This document shows, piece by piece, positions 15,946 through 24,945 of a DNA stretch of 64,000 nt (position 1 is its first letter; every line of letters begins with the position of its first letter). The DNA is from Sphingobacteriales bacterium. Its GTDB lineage: Bacteria > Bacteroidota > Bacteroidia > Chitinophagales > Chitinophagaceae. The notes below the pieces were generated by a model. That model was not told the DNA's origin. It worked only from the letters and a program-made list of their open reading frames with translations, and did not search any database. The DNA lies in NCBI GenBank assembly GCA_004144175.1, contig SEFT01000003.1, forward strand, positions 62,001-126,000, read 5' to 3'. The translations under genes and the position numbers were made by a program.

Positions 15946-17439
15946 ATGGCATTAAGTAGAATATGGTCTGCCTTTATTCTCATTGCCGTGCTGGTAGGTG
16001 CTTACCGCTGCTTTGTTGGCGGCGATGAGCAGATATTCAGCCGCATGGTAGTGGGCAAGTCGGACGAGGCATATGAGGAAGTCCGTTTCCTGATGACCGG
16101 CAACCCCGAAACTGCGGGCATGGCCGGCCGCGACGCATATGCGCAATACATAGCGGGCTACGGTTATGTACCCGCCGACAGCGCCAACCCACCGCAGGTA
16201 CTGATAGCCGACAATATGGCTGCCGATAGCGTACGTATATTAAAAGGGCTGTACCCGGAGGCGCAGGTATATACCTACCGCAGTATACAGGGTAAGCTTG
16301 TAAAGAAAGCCGACGGCATTATAGAAACTTGTAAGACAGCTGTAACAATCGCTATAGGGCTGGTAGGCATCATGGCGCTGTTCATGGGGCTGATGACCAT
16401 TGCAGAGCGTGCAGGCGGCATACGGCTGCTCTCTCGCATTATCGATCCCTTCTTCTCGCGCCTGTTCCCGGATATACCCAAGGGCCACCCCGCTACGGGC
16501 TATATGATGATGAACTTTTCCGCCAACCTGCTGGGCCTCGACAACGCCGCTACGCCCTTTGGACTGAAGGCTATGGAAAGCCTGCAGGAGCTGAACCCCG
16601 ATAAAGAGACGGCTACCAACTCGCAGCTTATGTTCCTGTGCCTGCATGCGTCGGGGCTTACGCTGATACCGGTGAGCATCATAGCCGCAAGGGCTGCACT
16701 CAAGGCTGCCAACCCTACCGATATTTTCATCCCCTGCATGATAGCCACCTTTGCGGCTACGATGGCTGCTATGTTCATCGTGGCCATCCGGCAAAAGATC
16801 AATGTGTTCCAGCCGGTGATACTGGCCTGGGTGGGGGGCATATCTGTAGTCATTGCACTACTGTTGGTATATCTCAATTCGCTCAACACCGAGGGCGTAC
16901 AATCATTCTCCTCGCTGCTGAGCAATGGGCTGATACTGGCCATATTCCTCATCATAGTAGCGGGGGCATTGTACAAGAAGATCAATGTATTCGATGCCTT
17001 TGTAGATGGGGCTAAGGGTGGCTTTGAGACAGCTATTAAGATCATCCCATACCTGGTGGGTATGCTCGTAGCCATCAGTATGCTGCGTACCAGCGGCTCT
17101 TTCGATGTAGTGATCAACGGCATGAAAGGCTTGTTCGCCTCTATGGGTACCGATACCCGCTTTGTAGATGGCCTGCCTACTGCGCTGATAAAGCCCCTTA
17201 GCGGTAGTGGTGCGCGCGGCATGATGCTGGATACCATGAAGACCTATGGGCCCGATTCCTTTGCGGGCAGGCTGTCATGCATCCTGCAAGGCTCTTCCGA
17301 TACTACCTTTTATGTAGTGGCTGTGTACTTTGGCGCTGTGGCTATACGCAATACCCGCTACGCTATCGGCACTATGCTGCTGGCCGACCTGGTAGGTGTT
17401 ATTACTTCTATTATCCTCTGCTATGTTTTCTTCGGATAA
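15946..17439 (+). CDS. SpmA-SpmB fusion, nucleoside-recognition (Gate) domain membrane protein
   Basis: 497 residues with about ten membrane segments. Two Gate/nucleoside-recognition modules lie in tandem. The first is SpmA-like (about 130-290, with MMMNFSANLLGLDNAATPFGLKAM). The second is SpmB-like (about 320-497, with GAKGGFETAIKIIPYLVGM and PLSGSGARGMM, then LQGSSDTTFYVVAVYFG). In Bacillus SpmA and SpmB are separate spore-core dehydration proteins. In Bacteroidota the fusion is common and must do something else, probably solute movement in the inner membrane. An insert at about 30-120 separates the first helix from the Gate modules. Confidence 0.9.
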   Translation: MALSRIWSAFILIAVLVGAYRCFVGGDEQIFSRMVVGKSDEAYEEVRFLMTGNPETAGMAGRDAYAQYIAGYGYVPADSANPPQVLIADNMAADSVRILKGLYPEAQVYTYRSIQGKLVKKADGIIETCKTAVTIAIGLVGIMALFMGLMTIAERAGGIRLLSRIIDPFFSRLFPDIPKGHPATGYMMMNFSANLLGLDNAATPFGLKAMESLQELNPDKETATNSQLMFLCLHASGLTLIPVSIIAARAALKAANPTDIFIPCMIATFAATMAAMFIVAIRQKINVFQPVILAWVGGISVVIALLLVYLNSLNTEGVQSFSSLLSNGLILAIFLIIVAGALYKKINVFDAFVDGAKGGFETAIKIIPYLVGMLVAISMLRTSGSFDVVINGMKGLFASMGTDTRFVDGLPTALIKPLSGSGARGMMLDTMKTYGPDSFAGRLSCILQGSSDTTFYVVAVYFGAVAIRNTRYAIGTMLLADLVGVITSIILCYVFFG

Positions 17440-17458
17440 GCAGCAGGTAACCATAAAA

Positions 17459-17490
17459 AGAAAGGGTCAGCTTGTGTGCTGACCCTTTCT
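17459..17490. terminator. Bidirectional terminator after SpmAB
   Basis: Perfect 13-bp stem (agaaagggtcagc / gctgaccctttct) with a 6-nt loop, A-rich on the left and T-rich on the right. It separates the convergent SpmAB and DUF4878 genes. Confidence 0.9.
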
Positions 17491-17513
17491 CTTTATAAAT
17501 TATTTGTAAGATG

Positions 17514-18017
17514 CTATTGTGCTCCGGTAGCTGTGGTTGCCGAGGTGGCAGTATCCGCATTCATTGCACCGCCGTTACCCGATGTATCTTCTGTCATCGG
17601 CTCTTCGGTCATTGGGTCGCCGCCAGCTTCGCCGCCGGTACCAGGGTCTTGCTTGTTGAACTGTACCAGCCATTTGCCTTCCTGCTTTATCAGGTCCAGC
17701 TTCGATTCGCTTGTATTTTCGGAAGTAGTGTAAACAACGGTTGCTTTATCGCCTTCTTCTTTTACGTCTTTAATGTTGATCTTTACTTTCTTGGCATTCT
17801 CCCTGGCTGAATCCGGCATCATAGTAGCAAACTGCTCTATCATCTCCAGCATCTTCTTGGTTTCTTCGGTAGATACGGTTTTGGCTTCCTTATAGTCCAT
17901 GTGGTAGAAGCTATTCAGGAACTTATCGGCAGTAGCTTTGGGCGTGTTCGTGTTACAGCTCACAAGGCCTATTGCCAATAGCACCACCGCAGCCAGCGAG
18001 AAGAAAAGTTTTTTCAT
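17514..18017 (-). CDS. DUF4878-like lipoprotein
   Basis: 167 residues. The ATG at 18017 gives MKKLFFSLAAVVLLAIGLVSC, a lipoprotein signal with its Cys at about 21; an upstream in-frame ATG would put 13 polar residues before it. The TADKFLNSFYHMDYKEAKTVSTEETKKML helix pair and the KVKINIKDVKEEGDKATVVY strands match DUF4878. The last 40 residues are a low-complexity Gly/Thr/Glu tail. Function unknown. It follows the YiiX-like gene on the same strand with only about 35 bp between, so the two are likely coexpressed. Confidence 0.82.
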   Translation of the reverse strand: MKKLFFSLAAVVLLAIGLVSCNTNTPKATADKFLNSFYHMDYKEAKTVSTEETKKMLEMIEQFATMMPDSARENAKKVKINIKDVKEEGDKATVVYTTSENTSESKLDLIKQEGKWLVQFNKQDPGTGGEAGGDPMTEEPMTEDTSGNGGAMNADTATSATTATGAQ

Positions 18018-18052
18018 ATTATATGAGTGTTTTTCAATTTGTGGCAAAGGTA

Positions 18053-18745
18053 TCACTTAAATCTTATTTGGCAAATCGCACGTGCGTGGGGGCTCAGGAA
18101 GATATTGTCGATACCCACAAAGGAATGGCCGAAATAGGTAACAGGAGTGATATAAGTATTATTTGCCGTAGCATGGTTTACAGCCTTGTATACAAATTCG
18201 GCGCAATAGAGCCGGTCGTCCGTAGCCAGGTCAAAGTCCATATCAAATTTTCTGCGCTCTCTGTATATCTGCCTGACGATACCGCCTAATGACGATATGG
18301 TGGAATCAGTCATATCGAACCGTGCAATGCCGAAGCCCAGGTTATCGGCAGGTGAGAACCAGCAAGAAGCCGAGTCGCGACGGATGCGTGCATCTGGATT
18401 GGCCTCGCCGCCTATGCTGTGGTACACAAAGGGATAACCATGCTCCATCATGACCACTCCGCAGTGCGAGTAGGTCTTGTCTTTCTGATTCAACTGGCAC
18501 AGCATATAGCTGGTTATGTCGTTGCCGGTGCGTACTACTACATCGCCATTCTTTAGCAAGGCTAATGACGAATCAACAGCTCGTAGATTCGCAGGGTCAT
18601 TTCGGCGCTGCTCTATACCATCAAGCAATGCCTGATTTACAGGCGCTTCCTCTTTGAGCTGCGAACAGCCGGTAACAATATGGGAGGATATAAATATTAT
18701 AAAAAGGTAAAAAACACGTAATACCCTACTGCTTGCCAATTCCAT
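18053..18745 (-). CDS. YiiX/YebB-like permuted NlpC/P60 cysteine hydrolase, lipoprotein
   Basis: 230 residues. Lipoprotein signal ending VTGC at about 27. The body is a permuted papain-like hydrolase: LKNGDVVVRTGND, then His in TYSHCGVVM, and later the nucleophile Cys in LYCAEFVYKAV. His before Cys is the permuted order of the YiiX/YaeF group. Likely acts in the periplasm on an amide or lipid-linked bond; the substrate is unknown. Upstream of, and probably cotranscribed with, the DUF4878 lipoprotein. Confidence 0.87.
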   Translation of the reverse strand: MELASSRVLRVFYLFIIFISSHIVTGCSQLKEEAPVNQALLDGIEQRRNDPANLRAVDSSLALLKNGDVVVRTGNDITSYMLCQLNQKDKTYSHCGVVMMEHGYPFVYHSIGGEANPDARIRRDSASCWFSPADNLGFGIARFDMTDSTISSLGGIVRQIYRERRKFDMDFDLATDDRLYCAEFVYKAVNHATANNTYITPVTYFGHSFVGIDNIFLSPHARAICQIRFK

Positions 18746-18932
18746 CGGGTTGCAAAAATAGGGGTTTGGCGGCTGTTCCAGAAAGGCCCGGGATTTTTGT
18801 CGCGCACTCTTTCTGTTAAGCTCTGATTGTGTTATAGCCTACTAGCGCTCATTCTTACAGCCTGCCTAAAAAGCCATCTGAAAACATTTCTGTATGTTAG
18901 GCCCACCATTTCCGGCATTAAGGGTAAGCTAC

Positions 18933-19520
18933 ATGAGCAAAGCAGAAAAAAAGGACGATCTACCAATTGAATCATTTGCCACAGCAAGTGATTGGAGAAA
19001 GTGGCTGGCGTCGCACCACACTCAGCCCGATGGTATCTGGCTGCGCATCTTTAACAAAGAATCGGGCGAAAAAACGGTAACCTATGCCGAAGCGCTGGAT
19101 GAAGCCCTTTGCTATGGCTGGATCGATGGACAAAAGAAGAAATTGGACAAAGTGTCGTGGCTGCAGAAATTTACACCCCGCCGGTCCAAAAGCATATGGT
19201 CGAAACGAAACATAGAACATATTGAGCGCCTGACAAACGAAAAACGGATGAAGCCCGCAGGATTGAAGGAATTTGAAGCAGCGAAACAAGATGGCAGGCT
19301 GGCGGCTGCTTACGATTCACCCGCTAACTCAGCACCACCTGAAGACTTCCTGAAACTGCTGGAGAAAAACAAAAAGGCAAAGGTCTTCTTTGATACGCTG
19401 AACAAGACCAACAAATACGCCATAACATGGAGGCTTCAAACCGCTAAAAAACCAGAGACTCGCGAAAAGCGAATGAACCTGATACTGGAGATGCTGACTA
19501 AGGGAGAGAAGTTTCATTGA
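18933..19520 (+). CDS. YdeI/OmpD-associated family protein
   Basis: 195 residues from MSKAEKKDDLPIESFA; the open frame upstream of 18933 lacks conserved sequence. Features of the YdeI (BOF-like/DUF1905-linked) family: WRKWLASHHTQPDGIWLRIFNKESGEKTVTYAEALDEALCYGWIDGQ, TPRRSKSIWSKRN, and the C-terminal bacteriocin-resistance-like helix pair with MNLILEMLTKGEKFH. Cytosolic. The family is linked to polymyxin/stress tolerance in a few organisms, but the biochemical role is unknown. Confidence 0.9.
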   Translation: MSKAEKKDDLPIESFATASDWRKWLASHHTQPDGIWLRIFNKESGEKTVTYAEALDEALCYGWIDGQKKKLDKVSWLQKFTPRRSKSIWSKRNIEHIERLTNEKRMKPAGLKEFEAAKQDGRLAAAYDSPANSAPPEDFLKLLEKNKKAKVFFDTLNKTNKYAITWRLQTAKKPETREKRMNLILEMLTKGEKFH

Positions 19521-19580
19521 TACCTCATTCAACATTAAAAGACGAAATTGTGCAGGCGAATCAAGCTTCAAAGATTATTT

Positions 19581-20282
19581 ATGAGTGATGTACCAGCTAG
19601 CGCAATGAATCAAACCAAAATAGTAACGAGTTTTCAGGCGCTTGTATCTACACCTTTTGAAGGGGCTATAAATGCCATTGGCTGGACGCGCTCACTTGAT
19701 GGCGACTATGCCGAAATTGTCGCGAAGCTCAAAGCACATGATAATATCATGCTGGTGGAAGAGCCGGACCTGTTACAACTGGAGCTAAGCGACGCCGGGC
19801 ATCTTGCAAGGCAGACCATATTGAGCGACCTGCATTTGCTAAAAGCCCATGGCGCAGCACCCAGCCTTAATCTCATAAAGCAATATGAAGCAGACGACAG
19901 CTTTCCTTTTTTCCCAACCGACGTCTATTCCTTTCATGTAGATCGCGCTCCTATACCTACAGATACTATACTATGTACCTACTATGGCGCAACCAGCGAA
20001 ATACTGCCTAAGGCGCAAGCCGAACAAAAAATACTAGTGCCTGAAATAAGAGCCGAGCTTAAAAAGCTATACGATGGACCAGAAGATGGATTCGACGCTT
20101 TCTTAAGCGAACATTTTTTTGATCTGCATTATCGCCCCAAGCCCGGAGCAGAGCCTATCCGTTTAGAGGCAGGCCATATGTGGCGCCTGGCGGTCGATCA
20201 TCCGGAAAGTAAAGTCATTCCCTGCGTACACCGTGCACCGAAGGAAAAGCCGGGGGAATATAGACTGCTGATGATTTGCTAA
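19581..20282 (+). CDS. DUF1826-like hypothetical protein
   Basis: 233 residues from MSDVPASAMNQTKIV (ATG 19581; another ATG at 19605 is possible). The pattern FHVDRAPIPTDTILCTYYGATSEIL followed by HMWRLA and CVHRAPKEKPGEYRLLMIC resembles DUF1826 proteins, in which an HxD and a distal HR suggest a cupin or oxygenase-like fold. No metal site is proven. Same strand as the YdeI gene, 60 bp downstream. Confidence 0.6.
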   Translation: MSDVPASAMNQTKIVTSFQALVSTPFEGAINAIGWTRSLDGDYAEIVAKLKAHDNIMLVEEPDLLQLELSDAGHLARQTILSDLHLLKAHGAAPSLNLIKQYEADDSFPFFPTDVYSFHVDRAPIPTDTILCTYYGATSEILPKAQAEQKILVPEIRAELKKLYDGPEDGFDAFLSEHFFDLHYRPKPGAEPIRLEAGHMWRLAVDHPESKVIPCVHRAPKEKPGEYRLLMIC

Positions 20283-20302
20283 GACGATACAAAATGATTT
20301 TC

Positions 20303-20764
20303 CTATAATTGTACAGCGCCTTCTACCACCCGCTTTAATACCTCCAGCGTTACATTCCAGTAAAATGCCAGGTGTCTGTAAATAGCATCTGTAGGGAAAT
20401 TGCGAATGTTGAATGTAAGCATAGTTTCACCTTCTTCTTCCGCCAGTGCAAACGATAATATGCTATAGCTTTCTGCAACGTCCGCAAGGTTCGATACAGA
20501 GCTTAAATGTGTGTAGGACAATAGCACGTTAGGCTGACACTGCAACACCATACCGTAGTTCTCGAACGGCATATCATAGTGGCTGCCCCGCATAAATATT
20601 GGCCTGTCAATTGTCCAATCGGTAATGATCTCCAGCGGATTGTCGGGCGACATCCACTGCTTCATCAGATGAGGCTCCGTAAGTGCAGCCCATACCAATT
20701 TTGCCGGGGCGTTTATCGCAATGGTTTTACTAAAAACAGCGGTGGTATATGCCTGCGCATCCAT
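20303..20764 (-). CDS. SRPBCC (AHSA1-like) domain protein
   Basis: 153 residues forming one START-like helix-grip domain. SKTIAINAPAKLVWAALTEPHLMKQWMSP is the standard opening of AHSA1/SRPBCC proteins and EEEGETMLTFNIRNFP the central strands. These bind hydrophobic ligands or chaperone clients; the specific role is unknown. Convergent with the DUF1826-like gene, 20 bp apart. Confidence 0.88.
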   Translation of the reverse strand: MDAQAYTTAVFSKTIAINAPAKLVWAALTEPHLMKQWMSPDNPLEIITDWTIDRPIFMRGSHYDMPFENYGMVLQCQPNVLLSYTHLSSVSNLADVAESYSILSFALAEEEGETMLTFNIRNFPTDAIYRHLAFYWNVTLEVLKRVVEGAVQL

Positions 20765-20802
20765 GGGCTAAAGTTAGCTATCCTGCATTATCATCAGATA
20801 GT

Positions 20803-21759
20803 TTAAAAACCGCTTATCACCCGTTCTTTACCTTCCAGCCTCCAGGTAAGCGATACACCCGGCCCTGCAGGTGTCACTACGCTCACGTCCAGGTTCTTCA
20901 GATTCTTGCGCTTGCTCAGCTTGTGCGCCTCGGGTATGATGATGCCCGCCGTTGCTCCCACCAGGAAACCGGTAACACAATCGGAAGGGAAATGAAAAAG
21001 CGCCCTTGCGCGCAGGTAACTCATCGTAAGCGGCGGTACAGAGGCCAGCGCATAGAGAAAGTATTTCTTCCGTCCCAGCTCGGGGTGGTAGTCGCCGTAC
21101 ACCTTTACGAGGAAAAATGCCGAAGCGGCAGCATTAGCCACATGCCCGCTATAGAACGAGTTGCGCATATTGCCATCTTTCCGTACCGATAAGGGCAATT
21201 CTTCATAATAGGCAGCAGGCCGTATCTTATTTTGAAACGATGGCCCAAAAGGCGAGAAGTTGTAGATGGTGAACGTAGCCGCCTGCACCTCCACATACAT
21301 CACCGCCACCCGGAACCAATCTTTACGGATCTTCTTATCGAGAAAAACACCTGCCCCACCAATAACCGTTGCAGTAAGTATCTTGTCAGATATACGGTCG
21401 ATGTTTTCGCGGTTGCCGGGATCCTGATCCAGCACCCAACGATCCCACTTGTGGATGGCATCGCGATTCAATGATGTCAGCTCCATGTCGGTGAGCGGCT
21501 TTTTAGCTTTTATCAGGTTGGGGATGGCATATATATTAGCCGCAGTAGCTGCCGCGCTAAAAGCTGCAGAACGCCAGTAATTCATACTATACACATGTAT
21601 GCTATCGCGGTCAGGCTTATCCAACACTTTATCCAATATCTTTTCGCCAAGACTGGAGTCTGATGCGGCTTGTGCGTAAGAAGTGGATTGCCAGCACATT
21701 ATGCACAACATCATAATAAAGCCAAAGATGGATCGCCCGTTAAACAGATCGGAAGTCAT
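20803..21759 (-). CDS. PAP2-superfamily membrane phosphatase
   Basis: 318 residues with an N-terminal hydrophobic segment and a membrane phosphatase core. The three PAP2 motifs can be seen: KIRPAAYYEE (K...RP), NSFYSGHVANAAA (SGH with catalytic His), and RARALFHFPSDCVTG (SR-like...H...D). Such enzymes remove phosphate from lipid phosphates such as undecaprenyl pyrophosphate or phosphatidate. The second arginine motif lacks the usual serine (YLRARALFHFPSD). Alone on its strand. Confidence 0.87.
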   Translation of the reverse strand: MTSDLFNGRSIFGFIMMLCIMCWQSTSYAQAASDSSLGEKILDKVLDKPDRDSIHVYSMNYWRSAAFSAAATAANIYAIPNLIKAKKPLTDMELTSLNRDAIHKWDRWVLDQDPGNRENIDRISDKILTATVIGGAGVFLDKKIRKDWFRVAVMYVEVQAATFTIYNFSPFGPSFQNKIRPAAYYEELPLSVRKDGNMRNSFYSGHVANAAASAFFLVKVYGDYHPELGRKKYFLYALASVPPLTMSYLRARALFHFPSDCVTGFLVGATAGIIIPEAHKLSKRKNLKNLDVSVVTPAGPGVSLTWRLEGKERVISGF

Positions 21760-21921
21760 GCCTAGAAAGCGAAAAAATCGTTCCGCCAGTTAACAAATTG
21801 TTATGCAGCGACTTTTTTCCGACTTCCGGCAATCTGTGCGAAGGAAATGACCGGGATTGTCGTTTACTTGTATAGTGGGTTCTGGTACCGAGCAGCTAAG
21901 CTGATGTTTCAACTGTTTTCT

Positions 21922-23307
21922 ATGAAAAGAATAATATTGGTTTTGCTGCCGCTGGCACTTCTCGTAACTACTGCCGCCACCCTCGACCTGGCAAGCCTCC
22001 ATAACTACGCCAACCAGGCGCGACCCGCATACATCCGCAAAGACAACACTCCACAAGGCAATGCCATAGATGACAAAGGCGCTACGCTCGGCCGGGTGCT
22101 TTTCTACGACAAAAAGCTGTCGCTTAACAACACCGTATCCTGCGGCAGTTGCCACCATCAGCAGTTTGCCTTTGGCGATACGGCCAGTGCCAGTAAGGGT
22201 GCGCAGGGCAATACCAGCCGCCATACCATGCGGCTGGTCAACATCCGCTTCGGGACCGAGACCCGCTTCTTTTGGGACGAGCGGGCGCTATCGCTGGAAG
22301 AACAAACCACCCTGCCTATACAGAACCACGAAGAGATGGGTTACAGTGGTCAAAACGGCGACCCGACAATCAACGATCTAATTGCCAAAATGAACAGTAC
22401 CTGGTACTACCCCCGCCTGTTTAGCTGGGCCTATGGCGATGCGCAGATAACCGAACAAAGAATGCAGCAGGCACTATCAAAATTTATCAGGAGCATTCAG
22501 TCTCTTGATTCCAAATTCGATGTGGGCCGTGCTGCAGTCAACAACGATAATGCACCCTTCCCCAACTATACCCAGCAGGAAAACCAGGGCAAACAGCTCT
22601 TTCTCGCCCCTCCCCAGTTCAATGCAAATGGAATACGCATAGCGGGCGGTGCAGGTTGTGCTGGCTGCCATAGAGCGCCCGAGTTTGATATAGACCCTAA
22701 CTCGCGCAATAATGGCGTCACCGGCAGTTTCAGCGGAGTTGCCGACCGTATCAACACTCGCTCGCCCTCGCTGAGAGACATTGTCGACATAAACGGAATC
22801 GCATACGGAGGATTTATGCACAATGCTGGTGCCAATGGACTCAACACACTGTTGGATGTGATCAACCACTACGACTCCATCCCTGCCGCTAACCCGAACC
22901 TTGACCCAAGACTAAGGCCCGGCGGAAACCTGCAACGCCTGCGTATGACCATGCAGGAGAAGGAAGCTATGGTCGCATTCCTGAGCACACTCACGGGCAG
23001 TGATATATATACGAATCCTAAATGGTCGGACCCATTTACCAATGACAGCCTCGATGCAACCAACCTACCGGGATTGTCGGTTAGCTCTACCAACACCGGC
23101 AATAAACTAAAAGTATATCCCACAATTGTAACCGATGGCATTATAAGTATCGATGGCGCGTCAACCAACATGCAGATAACAAACACCGAAGGGCGAACTA
23201 TGTATCGCGGAGCAGTTAACGCACGCATGGACATAGCTGCTTACCCTACGGGTATATATATGATACGGTTCGATAATGGCCAGACTGAAAGAATCATAAA
23301 GCAGTAG
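21922..23307 (+). CDS. Di-haem cytochrome c peroxidase (MauG/CcpA family) with T9SS sorting domain
   Basis: 461 residues from MKRIILVLLPL; upstream in-frame residues lack a signal, so ATG 21922 is chosen. Signal peptide 1-19. Two haem c attachment sites, CGSCH at 74-78 and CAGCH at 246-250, in the order expected for di-haem peroxidases (LGRVLFYDKKLS before the first; TRSPSLRDI after the second). Residues about 390-461 are a type A T9SS C-terminal domain (KVYPTIVTDGIISID, then YPTGIYMIRF and RIIKQ). Peroxide reduction at the outer surface, rather than in the periplasm, is therefore inferred. The stop abuts the DUF4349 gene. Confidence 0.9.
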   Translation: MKRIILVLLPLALLVTTAATLDLASLHNYANQARPAYIRKDNTPQGNAIDDKGATLGRVLFYDKKLSLNNTVSCGSCHHQQFAFGDTASASKGAQGNTSRHTMRLVNIRFGTETRFFWDERALSLEEQTTLPIQNHEEMGYSGQNGDPTINDLIAKMNSTWYYPRLFSWAYGDAQITEQRMQQALSKFIRSIQSLDSKFDVGRAAVNNDNAPFPNYTQQENQGKQLFLAPPQFNANGIRIAGGAGCAGCHRAPEFDIDPNSRNNGVTGSFSGVADRINTRSPSLRDIVDINGIAYGGFMHNAGANGLNTLLDVINHYDSIPAANPNLDPRLRPGGNLQRLRMTMQEKEAMVAFLSTLTGSDIYTNPKWSDPFTNDSLDATNLPGLSVSSTNTGNKLKVYPTIVTDGIISIDGASTNMQITNTEGRTMYRGAVNARMDIAAYPTGIYMIRFDNGQTERIIKQ

Positions 23308-24171
23308 CTACGATATCGACTTAGCCTTTCTTCGTAGCCTGGTGTTATATAGCACCCAGATGATGGCGGACATAAACAACAATGGCCAGATCCTTACAAG
23401 CAGGACTACAATGCCCTTCAGTATATCCAGCCCGCCGCCCAATGCATAGAGCACTTGCGTAGAGAATGGCTCTTTAGAAGCATAGGTAACATCAGGCACT
23501 ATGGCAGTATGCACCTGGCCATCCTGCGACAGCTGTATATTTATTGTTGTATAATTAACATCATCCAATAACTGCAGATTTTCTATACGGCGGTCCACTA
23601 CTTGCTCTGCCTTTGATGAATCTGCGTTAATAACGCCTTGCTTTCGATGCGTTATCGGCGTATGCTTTTCATCAGTTTCCATCTTAGCAACATACAGTTC
23701 ATTCTTCAGCGAATTGCGCAGATAAGCCAGCGTACGGTCGTCCTGTTTTATGTTGCGGTAAGATACAAAGTCCATCAATGCAGGCAGGCTTACCAGCATG
23801 GTATCCAGTAGATAGGACGGCACCTTTACCTGCAGGTTAGCCGTAGTATTATACACCGTTACTTCTTTCAGCGAATCGACCTTGTAATGTAGGGTCTTAT
23901 GCTCCATACGCCCCGTTTGCATTTCGCTTAATGCGACCAGCCCATCCAGCGATCTTGTCATTTCTTCTATGGCCGATACTGCATTGAGCACGTCCTTTAC
24001 CTTACTTTTGATCTCTACCTGCTTCACGATCTTACGCGAGGGCGAGTTCAGCAATGTTACATCATTGGCAAAGCCGGTAGAATCGGCAGAGGAAAAATAT
24101 TCCTCCGTATTGCTTGCGCAGGAAGAAAATAATATAACCGGGATAACTGCAATAAGGATGTATCTGAGCAT
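23308..24171 (-). CDS. DUF4349 lipoprotein
   Basis: 287 residues from MLRYILIAVIPVILFSSC (lipobox FSSC, Cys about 18); 54 further in-frame residues upstream do not look like a signal and are dropped. DUF4349 pattern: VEIKSKVKDVLNAVSAIEEMTRSLDGLV, then a strand-rich middle, then VPSYLLDTMLVSLPALMDFVSYRNIKQDDRT, and a C-terminal membrane segment (IVVLLVRIWPLLFMSAIIWVLY) with a basic tail. Function unknown. Its stop codon directly abuts the stop of the peroxidase gene (tail to tail, no spacer). Confidence 0.88.
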   Translation of the reverse strand: MLRYILIAVIPVILFSSCASNTEEYFSSADSTGFANDVTLLNSPSRKIVKQVEIKSKVKDVLNAVSAIEEMTRSLDGLVALSEMQTGRMEHKTLHYKVDSLKEVTVYNTTANLQVKVPSYLLDTMLVSLPALMDFVSYRNIKQDDRTLAYLRNSLKNELYVAKMETDEKHTPITHRKQGVINADSSKAEQVVDRRIENLQLLDDVNYTTINIQLSQDGQVHTAIVPDVTYASKEPFSTQVLYALGGGLDILKGIVVLLVRIWPLLFMSAIIWVLYNTRLRRKAKSIS

Positions 24172-24333
24172 AAGTCGTGTTTCCCATTTATGCTGCGAAT
24201 ACTGAAAAGGTGACTGGGCTATTCTGTTAAAAAAAGCATAAACAAGTTTTATGTCACAGTTGTATTTGATTTTGCTGCCCGCCTGTTTTATACGAACTTT
24301 AAACGCTATATTAGTCGACTGCAATTGCCTCAC

Positions 24334-24945
24334 ATGACCACTGCCTCTAAATATCTCTCTGTTATACTCATCACACTACTATTCGCATCCTGCAATGCAA
24401 GCGGCGATGGCGACAGCATACATGCTGACACCACATCGACAGGATATGTGGATACGATGAACCTTTATAACCAACAAATAGAGGATGGGGCTACGCAAAA
24501 CCAGCAGCACCACGCAGAGGGGATACTGGCAGGCAGAATAGAACCGGGTGATGATGATATGACCTTCAAGTGCATGGACAGCACTATGTCGCCTAATCCC
24601 AATACCAGGAAATTCTACTTTAAAGTTTTGGGCGTCATTATCTCAAAGGCCGATGGTGCGTTGAGCGAGGCAGTCAGCAATTATCTGTTGACCATATTCA
24701 GAACATACCCCGCCGATTTCCTTAGCTTCTATCGCGACTCCCACACACCGAAAGACGTAATAGAAAGCTTCCTGGCCGATGAGTTTGAGAGCATGGAGCC
24801 AGCAGCTGTCGATACCTACTTCGCATCCGTATTATCGATATGCACCACTTGTAACGCCGATGACAAGAAACTGGTTGAGGCGATAAAAATGAAAGTAGCC
24901 CAAGAGGCCCGCCACAATGCAGCTACCGACAGGCCCCAGGAGTAA
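24334..24945 (+). CDS. Hypothetical lipoprotein
   Basis: 203 residues from MTTASKYLSVILITLLFASC (lipobox FASC, Cys about 20). The mature region is acidic and helical, with the ISKADGALSEAVSNYLLTIFRTYPADFLSFY stretch and a CTTC pair near the end. No family recognised. Divergent from DUF4349 and tail to tail with the App1-like gene, the two stops adjacent. Confidence 0.65.
   Translation: MTTASKYLSVILITLLFASCNASGDGDSIHADTTSTGYVDTMNLYNQQIEDGATQNQQHHAEGILAGRIEPGDDDMTFKCMDSTMSPNPNTRKFYFKVLGVIISKADGALSEAVSNYLLTIFRTYPADFLSFYRDSHTPKDVIESFLADEFESMEPAAVDTYFASVLSICTTCNADDKKLVEAIKMKVAQEARHNAATDRPQE

Noticed and set aside
16500-17237. 245-codon minus-strand frame inside the SpmAB gene
   Set aside because: Antisense to a clear membrane protein gene; the composition follows from the GC pattern of the true frame.
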